Of a DNA stretch of 6,301 bases, positions 1 to 6,181 are shown piece after piece. The DNA lies in the NCBI GenBank assembly GCA_040383945.1, contig JBEICN010000049.1, positions 1 to 6,301 on the forward strand, written 5' to 3'. Origin of the DNA: CAIVSN01 sp040383945 (GTDB taxonomy: Bacteria; Patescibacteriota; Gracilibacteria; BD1-5; UBA2023). Below the pieces are notes generated by a model. The model did no database searches, was not told where the DNA came from, and was given only the letters and a program-made list of their open reading frames with translations. The position numbers and the translations under genes were made by a program. The first letter of the stretch is position 1; each line of letters begins with the position of its first letter.

Positions 1-1289
1 CCATTTTTCAGGTCCTTATTGGTGGCATTTTTTCAAGGACCATCTTGAAGTAGCCGAATCCCTCTTTCGCGGATAACATCAATACTCAGAAGTGCTCACT
101 TTTGCCTATAAAAAGCACTCGCATTAAAAATTTTATTTTGAAAAAAAGCTATGGCGTTTGCTATATTTTCGGGTCGAGGATTGAGGGTTTCATACCGCAT
201 TCCAAGAAGGTCTTTGAGGGCTTCTGCCTCGCCATATTTTCTGTTATAGGCCATTTTGAGGATTACTTTGAAAAAGTGTTTCTTTCTCAGGTACACATAC
301 CCTTCAAAATACCCGGTTGGAGAATCATAGCGTATATCAAAACCGGTCTCATCTTCATTGGTGATGTGCACGCCGCGAATAGATTTTATTTTTTTGAGTA
401 TCAACTCTGATTCTTTGTCCAATCCTCGATACCTATCACTCGAAAGCGTATCATAAACATGGTCCATGGCACGGATGATCGCGCACTCGATAATCATTCC
501 GACTCCATTTTTACGCTGAAAAACACAGCTAGAATCGTTTTTATTGGGCTCATTGAGTTCGGGTTTGATCCGATAAATATGCTCCTTAAATTCATCAACT
601 GTCCCAAAACGCCGCTGTAGTTGATTTTCGTGAAGATGAATTCCAAGAAGTTGTATAAATAAAATTGCATACTGGTAGGTTAAGTTGATGAGTCATATCT
701 TCCCCTCAGTAATCGCCTTTTTGCTCATAGAGTTTCCCTTTCACTTGGGATCGAAGATATCTTTGCTTTTACCACTCAAATGCTTTGGGTCGAGAAGGCG
801 ATCAACAAAGGCACCAATACTCTCTCGACTCATTGATTCTGTTGAAAGAAGATCCATGGCAGTAAGCGCGCCGAAATCTTTGGGATTTTTTCTTGCAAGC
901 ATGAATGCGGTTCCAGAATTTAGATACAGTCCTACTTCGATAGTGAACTTAGTGATGTCTTGAACGGATATCTCTCGCGCAACCACATTTCCTCACCGAG
1001 AACCAAAGAGAAGATAGAGTGGTTCATCTGATCACTTTGACCACTGCGCAATAGCCTTGCATTGGTCTATAGTAATATTCGAGCTAGTGAGTATCTGGTA
1101 GCTAGTAAGCTCCTTCTCTTCTCAGGAAATAAGCTCAGACAAAGAAAGGGCTACCTGATTGGAAATCCGAGTCAAGCTCATTTGATCTTTTTCTTGCGAG
1201 TGCAGTTGGTCGCCCTCAAATACCGTGGTAGTCAATCCATCACTTGGTCTTGCAGGTGGCTGATAATTGCTTACTATTGGCTTGTTCAT
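1..1289 (-). CDS. Uncharacterised protein, C-terminus beyond left edge (code 25, seven UGA-Gly codons)
   Basis: One continuous reading frame runs leftward from an ATG at 1287-1289 to the window edge with no TAA or TAG: at least 429 residues. It is broken only by TGA codons at residues 56, 86, 99, 183, 199, 398 and 419, read here as Gly. Under the standard code it would look like three unrelated fragments. I chose the start at 1289 (MNKPIVSNYQPP) because the next upstream ATG, at 1356-1358, would overlap murD by 32 nt; that alternative would add 23 residues. No signal peptide or obvious membrane segment is visible. The C-terminal third is basic and charged, with a segment reading EALKDLLGMRYETLN. 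That faintly recalls the D-x-x-G-x-R pattern of RelA/SpoT-type domains, but I would not assign a function on it. It is transcribed divergently from murD. Frame confidence is high; function is unknown. Confidence 0.8.
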
Positions 1290-1326
1290 AGAGCAATCAT
1301 CATAAATAATCCTTTTATTTGCAAAA
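1290..1326. promoter_or_regulatory. Divergent promoter gap between the unknown gene and murD
   Basis: This 37-bp AT-rich gap separates two divergent start codons, so each gene needs its promoter here or inside the opposite gene. On the plus strand AATAAT (1305-1310) is a 5/6 match to a sigma-70 -10 box, 17 nt after a weak TTGTTC (1282-1287). On the minus strand TATGAT (1298-1303) is also a 5/6 match but lies only 9 nt from the ATG at 1289, which would imply an almost leaderless mRNA. No Shine-Dalgarno motif precedes murD. The boxes are short matches in AT-rich DNA, so the assignment is tentative. Confidence 0.35.
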
Positions 1327-2670
1327 ATGCGTAACCAAAAGACTCCGATACTCGCCATATACGGAAAGGGGAAAGTTGGGCTTGCTGTCTGAAAACTGGC
1401 AGAATCCTTAGATATACATTCTCAGATATTTGATGATGCTGATGCTTCATTTGAACCTTCTGGATTCACATTTGTACTGCCGTCACCTGGTGTGCCCCCA
1501 AGTAATCGAGCTTTTTCTGGTGGAAACACTATCTCGGAATTAGATTTTGCCCACCGTTACTTGCCAAAGGGTTTCAAAATTATTGCCATTACGGGAACCG
1601 ACGGAAAATCTACGACTGCTTGGATTGTCTTTGAGCTTCTTCGAAAAGAGTTCGGCGAATCCCATGTGTTTCTCTCAGGAAATTTTGAAATCCCCCTTTC
1701 AGAAACCGTGAGAATCATACGAGAGCGAGGATTAAAAAAAGGATATTTGGTCGTGGAAGTATCAAGCTTCATGGCAAATGGGATCGGTACTCACCTCTAT
1801 CTCCTTGAATCACTCCCTTCTGGATTTCGGACGGGACCATTTTTTGCAGACTATACCATTTTTACCAATTTTGAAACGGACCACCTGGACTGGCATGGTG
1901 ATATGGCGGCATACTTTGAGGCAAAAATGAATCTCATACACCATACCAAGTCTCGTGTCATAGCTCATGACAGCCTAAAACGCAAGGGCAAATTTCCAGA
2001 TATTGCCCGATGGTATGGAAGTGATCCTTGACTCAAGGACCGAACCGATGGGGAGACCTTATGGATTTCATGAAGAAAAAAATATCGCCTATCGCAAACG
2101 GAACTCAAGGGCACATTCAATGCCATGAATCTTCTTGCCGCAACTTGCGTAACCAATGAACTGGGCATCTGTTCCAAACGAACTTCTACATATCTTTCCG
2201 ACATTCGATGACTTCCCCATCGACTAGAATTTGTAGCAGTAAAAAATGGTGTCACCTATGTTGACGACTCCAAATCAACCTCCGCCCAAAGCCTCAAGGT
2301 AGCTCTCGAATCCTACCATGGGAAAAAAGTAGTCCTCATTGCTGGAGGATCAGACAAAGGAGATGATTTTGATCATTTGGGAGACCTATTCTGAACATCG
2401 GTTCGCTATCTCATCGCCATAGGCGCGACACGTGAAAAGTTTGGGAAAATCGCCAAATCCCAAAAAATTGAGTACTTTTATGCAGATTCTATGAAAGAAG
2501 CGGTTGCAAAGGCTTCTCAAATCGCTAATCTAGGAGAAGTGGTACTCTTATCACCTGGGTGCGCAAGCTTCTGATTATTTCAGAATTACCTAGATCGCGC
2601 CCATCAATTCATTGACGCAGTACAATCTATTCCCGATTCTCATGTCACAACTTGAACAATTTCTCAATAA
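1327..2670 (+). CDS. murD: UDP-N-acetylmuramoyl-L-alanine--D-glutamate ligase (MurD), code 25
   Basis: Cytoplasmic ATP-dependent ligase that adds D-glutamate to UDP-MurNAc-L-Ala in peptidoglycan synthesis. The product is 447 residues, a normal length for MurD. Visible in order are SPGVP (about 53-57) in the N-terminal substrate domain, the ATP-binding P-loop GTDGKSTT (90-97), VEVSSF, HLDWHGDMAAYFEAK with the lysine that is carbamylated in the family, GLPHRLE (295-301), DDSKSTS, IAGGSDKG, and the C-terminal SPGCASFGLFQNY. Seven in-frame TGA codons occur at residues 22, 235, 249, 295, 356, 416 and 443. Residue 295 is the invariant Gly of GLPHR, which fixes UGA as Gly rather than Trp or stop. 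Where MurDs usually read GxHN this one reads GTFN, and the P-loop has Asp where Asn is common. The 3' end overlaps the next gene by 29 nt, and no Shine-Dalgarno motif precedes the start. Confidence 0.95.
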
Positions 2671-2944
2671 ACTTGGCCGTTCAGAGCCTTTATCATATGA
2701 GGAAGAATACGCCCTGCTTGAAGCTGTAGCTGGAGGTGACAAGCTCGCCCGGCAGCGTATTGCGGAAAGCCGAATCAAGCAAGTCGCAAGTCTTGTATGG
2801 GAAGCGGAGTCAATATCCGACCAAATACTCGCGGCAAACGCTGGACTACTCCATGCTATTGATATGTATGTCAAAAATCCTTGAAAATGGAGAGACTTTG
2901 ATGCCTGTGCTGAAGAATTCATAAAAAAAGAAATCGGAAACTAA
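2642..2944 (+). CDS. Small protein resembling sigma-70 regions 1.2-2.3, inside the mur operon
   Basis: A 100-residue protein with one UGA-Gly (residue 81); under the standard code it would end at that point. By eye it follows sigma-70 factors closely. LSYEEEYALLEAVAGGDKLAR (17-37) matches the end of region 1.2 (LtxeEExxLxxxxxxGDxxAr). RIAESRIKQVASLV (39-52) matches region 2.1 (LieaNLRLVvSiA). ISDQILAANAGLLHAIDMY (58-76) matches region 2.2 (flDLiqeGNxGLxxAvdkf). FDACAEEFIKKEIG (86-99) matches region 2.3 (FSTYAtwWIRqaI). Promoter-reading regions 2.4, 3 and 4 are absent, and the NLRLV, DLIQEGN and WWIRQ signatures are degenerate, so it is unlikely to work as a normal sigma factor. An RNA-polymerase-binding regulator or a decayed domain are both possible. 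The start is the ATG at 2642, inside the murD end; a TTG at 2612 is less likely. murC begins 1 nt after its stop, so all three genes are probably co-transcribed. Gene reality is likely; the sigma resemblance is my alignment by eye. Confidence 0.72.
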
Positions 2945-2945
2945 T

Positions 2946-4328
2946 ATGCCCCATTTACATCTTATCTGAGCAGGCGGAATTGGAGTTTCTGCTATTGGAA
3001 GATATTACAAACATCTTGGTTGGACGGTATCTGGCTCTGATTCCAGCGAAAGTGAAATTACTCGTGACTTGGTTCGTGAGGGGTTTGATATTCATATTTG
3101 ACACCGTGCCGAGAATCTTCCTGAAGCGACCGACCTTCTCGTGCATACCGAAGGCATTTTTATAGCGACCACGGGGGTGGCACATGGAAATGCGTCCGTG
3201 TGAAACATCGAGCTCGACTTGGCTAGGGAACGAGGTGTAAAAATCCGTTCCTACCCTCAGTCTTTGGCTGATATTACCAACAGAATGCGTCAAATAGCCG
3301 TAGCGGGCAGTCATGGGAAATCCTCTACCACTTCGATGCTTTGAGTCATGCTCGCACAATCCAACATCGGCGGATCAACCATAGTTGGTACGAAGCTTGC
3401 TCAATTTGAGTGAACGAATATTTGTATTGATTCGCGTAGCGACTGGTTTGCCATAGAAGCATGCGAGTATAAAAGGCATTTCTTGGAATACACTCCATAT
3501 ATAACTGTCATTACCAATATTGATATTGATCATTTGGATTATTATAAAGATGCCCAAGATTATTTGTCTGCATTTGTTTCTTTGATTGAGCGAACTCGAC
3601 ATGCGGTAGTATTGAGCCAACTTGATGCTGGGTGCATAGAACTCTACAAATCTGTTCCTCTCCAAACGAGAAATCGTCTTGATTGGCATTGGGTAAATAT
3701 GGAGCAAAGCACTCTAGACACATCATGAGTCACGAGCGCCATTCCCCATCTTTCGCTCAAAGTCCCGGGGGAACACCTTCGACTCGATGCCAATCTTGCC
3801 TATACCGTAGGACAAATTATTGGGATACCTGAAAGTGAAAGAATCACGGGCCTAGAGGAATATCGTGGCTCATGGAGAAGAAGTGAACTCATCGGAACCA
3901 CCACCAATGGCAATATCGTCATGTCAGACTATTGACACCATCCCACCGAACTCAAGGCAACATTTGAAGCCATAAAAAATAGATACCCGGAACGCAAACT
4001 GGTAGTGTTGTTTCAGCCCCATCAAGCCGCCCGAACTCGAGCACTGCTTGATGACTTCGCAACAAGTTTTGAAAATACGGATCTCGTGCTCATACCAAAT
4101 ATCTACTACAGTAGAGATACGGAAGAAGACATCGCTTATATGACTCCAGATCGACTTACTGATACTATTCGTCCGTATCAACAAAACGTTTGGCACACCA
4201 AGGGTATACCAAACGCTGTATCAGAAGCTTTACGTCTCGACTCATTGGATTCTGAAGCATATATTTTTCTTATCCAAGGTGCCGGAAACATAGACGAAAT
4301 CAGATATAATTTCCCTCTGAAACATTAG
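2946..4328 (+). CDS. murC: UDP-N-acetylmuramate--L-alanine ligase (MurC), code 25
   Basis: Cytoplasmic ATP-dependent ligase that adds L-alanine to UDP-MurNAc, the step just before MurD. The product is 460 residues, normal for MurC. It starts with the glycine loop LIGAGGIGVSAIG, whose first Gly (residue 8) is a TGA, followed by the ATP P-loop GSHGKSSTT (121-129), EACEYK (171-176, where many MurCs read EADES), TNIDIDHLDYY (about 190-200), SDYGHHPTE (Gly 330 is a TGA) and FQPHQAARTRALLDDF. YGHHPTE favours MurC over the recycling ligase Mpl, which usually has an Ala-His-His version. TGA codons at residues 8, 52, 86, 133, 156, 261 and 330 are read as Gly. The ATG follows the previous stop by 1 nt, suggesting translational coupling, with only a weak purine stretch upstream. 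Its TAG overlaps the last codons of the convergent gene by 4 nt. Confidence 0.95.
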
Positions 4329-4984
4329 TTAGTGGCTGGAGTGGCGGGAGTGGCAGGTGTAGCTGGAGTGGCGGGAGTAGCTGGGACTGCTCTTTGACCT
4401 CTTTGCTGACCGTTATTCATTCCACGACTTTTTCCTGGGCCCATCTTTTCATCCCCACCCTGACGACGCTCGTTGTATTTTTTCATTTTCCCATGTTCCA
4501 TTCCACTACCATCATGCATTCTGTGGTTCATTCCATCGTGGTCATGCATTCCAGGCCTCAAGGCTCCACTTCCCATTAAAGCCCCGCTTCCCATTTTTTG
4601 TCGTAAAATATCACGGATTGCCTCCATTTTGGCAATCTCCTCTTCCGTAGGCAAAACTAGGCCTTGCGTTCGGTAAAAATCACGCTCTTGTTTTCGAAAG
4701 CTCTTTCGAAGTGCTTCGAGTGCGGTCTTTCCCTCGGCAGAAAGTGTTTTCTCAGCTCCTTGCATATTCCTCATTTTCTCTTCAAAGGCTTTTGCTTCCT
4801 CCGGAGTCGGAGCGGTAATACCGTTGTCCTTGAGCAATTGGATAATGCCAGTATTTGAGAACGGATTTCTCTGGGTCATCATATTTGCCATACCCATTAC
4901 ATTGGAATCATAAGCAAACACCGATGTTGCAGCGACTGTACCTGCAAAAAGCACAGAAGCGATAATGGTTTTTGTGTGTTTCAT
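4325..4984 (-). CDS. Exported Met/His-rich protein with C-terminal Pro-Ala-Thr repeats
   Basis: A 219-residue protein starting at MKHTKTIIASVLF. A start 11 codons upstream (5017) is open, but the chosen one gives a textbook signal peptide: basic n-region, hydrophobic core, and a VFA-Y cleavage site after residue 24. It therefore acts outside the cytoplasmic membrane. Residues about 45-135 are charged and probably helical. About 134-200 is rich in Met, His, Gly and Lys (GMHDHDGMNHRMHDGSGMEH), including a short duplication MGSGALMGSGAL. The end is six PAT repeats plus Asn. Met/His-rich exported segments often bind copper or similar metals, and the helical middle loosely recalls Spy/CpxP-like periplasmic proteins. 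Neither is proven. It contains about 23 Gly, all GGN, and no TGA, unlike every other gene here. It stops inside the end of murC (4-nt convergent overlap). Confidence 0.85.
   Translation of the reverse strand: MKHTKTIIASVLFAGTVAATSVFAYDSNVMGMANMMTQRNPFSNTGIIQLLKDNGITAPTPEEAKAFEEKMRNMQGAEKTLSAEGKTALEALRKSFRKQERDFYRTQGLVLPTEEEIAKMEAIRDILRQKMGSGALMGSGALRPGMHDHDGMNHRMHDGSGMEHGKMKKYNERRQGGDEKMGPGKSRGMNNGQQRGQRAVPATPATPATPATPATPATN
4331..4384 (-). repeat. Six tandem 9-bp repeats encoding Pro-Ala-Thr
   Basis: Six consecutive 9-nt units, on the plus strand variants of agt-ggc-tgg, encode PAT x6 at the very C-terminus of the exported protein (residues about 201-218). The units differ at third codon positions (ggc, ggg, gca, gta), so the repeat is not freshly amplified, though slippage could still change copy number. 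Pro/Thr/Ala-rich tails usually act as extended linkers or wall-spanning segments; that role is inferred. Confidence 0.9.
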
Positions 4985-5249
4985 AAAAATAAGAATTAAA
5001 AATAAGCTAGAAAGCACGGAAAGAATACACCAACCATATTAAGGATATCTTAAATCCGAAGTGTGATGCACTCTTTTCGCATCTAGATGCTGCCCTTCTA
5101 GATGTGCGATAACACCCAAATATCAAAGATACGCATTGGCAATTTACCCTGTATTTCAAACTGAAATATTCAAATCCAAAAATTTTCGTTTTGCGTATTT
5201 AGGCCGCAAAGATATCTTTAGACCATAAAGTTTAAATTCACCACATTTT
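4985..5249. promoter_or_regulatory. 265-bp divergent intergenic region with several dyad symmetries
   Basis: This gene-free, mostly AT-rich stretch lies between two divergent starts, the exported protein and the deaminase, so promoters for both are expected here. I cannot name a convincing -35/-10 pair for either. It holds an inverted repeat at 5077-5109, a 7-bp inverted repeat TATTTCA-aac-TGAAATA (5152-5168), and two similar GATATC-centred sites, TTAAGGATATCTTAA (5039-5053) and the perfect 12-bp palindrome AAAGATATCTTT (5208-5219). Neither flanking gene has a Shine-Dalgarno motif. Confidence 0.6.
5061..5115. repeat. Nested inverted repeats in the divergent intergenic region
   Basis: TCGCATCTAGA (5077-5087) is mirrored by TCTAGATGTGCGA (5097-5109) with one inserted base, around a 9-nt spacer. 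Within it, GCATCTAGATGC (5079-5090) is a perfect 12-bp palindrome, and TCTAGATG is directly repeated at 5082 and 5097, 15 bp apart. Outside it, GTGTGATGCAC (5061-5071) resembles the complement of GTGCGATAACAC (5104-5115), which would give a competing longer pairing. It could be an operator for a dimeric regulator or a structured leader; the sequence alone does not decide. Confidence 0.55.
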
Positions 5250-5774
5250 ATGAAAAAGCAGAATTACATGAGCTGGGAAGGTTACTTTATGTCGATGGCG
5301 ATTCTCTCATCCTTTCGCTCCAAAGACAAAAAAACTCAAACTGGCGCCTGTATTATTTGAACCGACAACAAAATTATCGGGGTTGGCTACAATGGATTAC
5401 CTATGGGTCTCGATGACTCTGATCCAAAGTTTTGGACCGATACAGATGACTCAAATATTGAATACTCAAAACATACCTATGTGGTCCATGCGGAACGCAA
5501 TGCCATCTACAACGCTGTCTGACAGAACCTCAGGGGGGCGACTGTGTATGCAACGCTTTTCCCATGTTCGAACTGCGCTCAAACTATAGTGCAATGCGGC
5601 ATCAAAGGAGTCATCTATCTCGACGTAAAACAAGGGCATGAGAGCGAAATGCGGGCAGTTATGACCATGATGAAAGGGGCTTGAGTAAAGATAGAGGCAT
5701 TTCGAAATCTCGGTGTGGCAGATGAAACTATCATAGACGAACTGTTAGCGTTGAAAAAGAGGATGTATCCGTAG
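5250..5774 (+). CDS. dCMP deaminase / ComEB-like zinc deaminase, code 25
   Basis: A 174-residue member of the cytidine/deoxycytidylate deaminase family. The zinc ligands and catalytic Glu are visible as HAE (80-82, within HAERNAI) and PCSNC (Cys106, Cys109). The N-terminal part TGACIIG...GVGYNGLPMG matches the dCMP-deaminase strand and substrate loop. The likely reaction is dCMP to dUMP plus ammonia in the cytoplasm, feeding dTMP synthesis. TGA codons at residues 37, 91 and 145 are read as Gly; under the standard code the gene would be cut before its catalytic residues. The ATG at 5250 is the first in frame; a second, at residue 7, is possible. No Shine-Dalgarno motif precedes it. The TAG stop begins a run of eight G (5774-5781). 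The nearest relatives are dCMP deaminases, but another nucleotide deaminase specificity cannot be excluded. Confidence 0.92.
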
Positions 5775-5833
5775 GGGGGGGTATTTGACCCTGAAATTCA
5801 ATGGCATGGTTTCGAGAATTATGGATAGAGCGA

Positions 5834-5854
5834 ATTACTGCTTCCGGCAGTAAT
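5834..5854 (+). terminator. Hairpin 60 nt downstream of the deaminase gene, possible terminator
   Basis: ATTACTGC and GCAGTAAT form a perfect 8-bp stem with a 5-nt TTCCG loop, followed by the weakly T-rich gattttcatt. It is the first stable hairpin after the deaminase stop and could end that transcript. The interrupted T tract makes it a weak intrinsic terminator, so it may instead be a stem of a structured RNA. Confidence 0.4.
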
Positions 5855-5960
5855 GATTTTCATTGATATTCCAATTCGAAAATCAGTCATGCGAGTTTCT
5901 ACACCCACAACTGATTTTATGGATACTGGTCAATCCTTACAGATGTTAACTCTTTTGAAC

Positions 5961-5988
5961 AATAACTTGCTATCAATAAGTTATTTTT
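5961..5988 (+). terminator. AT-rich hairpin followed by T tract
   Basis: AATAACTT (5961-5968) pairs with AAGTTATT (5978-5985) over a 9-nt loop and runs straight into TTT, giving TTATTTTT at the 3' side. The shape is that of a rho-independent terminator on the plus strand, but with few G-C pairs, so its strength is uncertain. Confidence 0.4.
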
Positions 5989-6123
5989 CAGTGATTTGCG
6001 AACCTATGCGAATATAATTAGCGGAATTCGAAAAATAACTATATTTTTCAAGATGATTTCAAATGATAAAGTCCAAAATGTACAAGCTATAACCCTGTCC
6101 TAAAACGTATTCGAGTAAAAATA

Positions 6124-6150
6124 AAAAAAGATACATTTCGTATCTTTTTT
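6124..6150. terminator. Bidirectional terminator-like hairpin
   Basis: AAAAAAGATAC (6124-6134) and GTATCTTTTTT (6140-6150) form a perfect 11-bp stem around the loop ATTTC, with A tract on one side and T tract on the other. It can serve transcripts from either strand. It is the clearest terminator-like element in the window and separates the AT-rich spacer from the GC-rich segment at the right edge. Confidence 0.7.
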
Positions 6151-6181
6151 AATATGCCTCAATTTTTAATTCAAGATTTTA

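Larger units (their letters stand above)
5775..6181. other. Non-coding, AT-rich stretch with serial hairpins
   Basis: No convincing gene lies between the deaminase stop and the GC-rich right end. The longest open frame under code 25 is 5801-5965 (54 codons with two TGA), which is near chance length when only two stop codons exist and which crosses hairpins, so I do not call it. The stretch contains dyads at 5834-5854, 5879-5918, 5961-5985 and 6030-6049 and a terminator-like hairpin at 6124-6150. It may be a 3' untranslated region or a small RNA. Confidence 0.6.

Noticed and set aside
102..410. Plus-strand open frame of about 100 codons
   Set aside because: It lies opposite the continuous minus-strand gene, shows no family motif and is explained as its shadow.
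2590..2922. Minus-strand open frame of 110 codons rich in Ser and Ala
   Set aside because: It is antisense to the sigma-like small gene, whose sense product has a clear family pattern.
1327..4328. murD and murC as pseudogenes broken by many stop codons
   Set aside because: Every break is a TGA with no frameshift, motifs continue across each one, and several TGAs replace invariant glycines, so the genes are intact under code 25.
4331..4384. CRISPR-like or regulatory repeat array
   Set aside because: The 9-bp units have no spacers and keep the codon phase of the exported protein, so they are coding repeats.
5801..5965. Open frame of 54 codons (two TGA) starting MAWFRELWIERITASG, ending TAA
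   Set aside because: With only two stop codons in use this length is near chance, there is no recognisable domain or ribosome binding site, and it runs through two inverted repeats.
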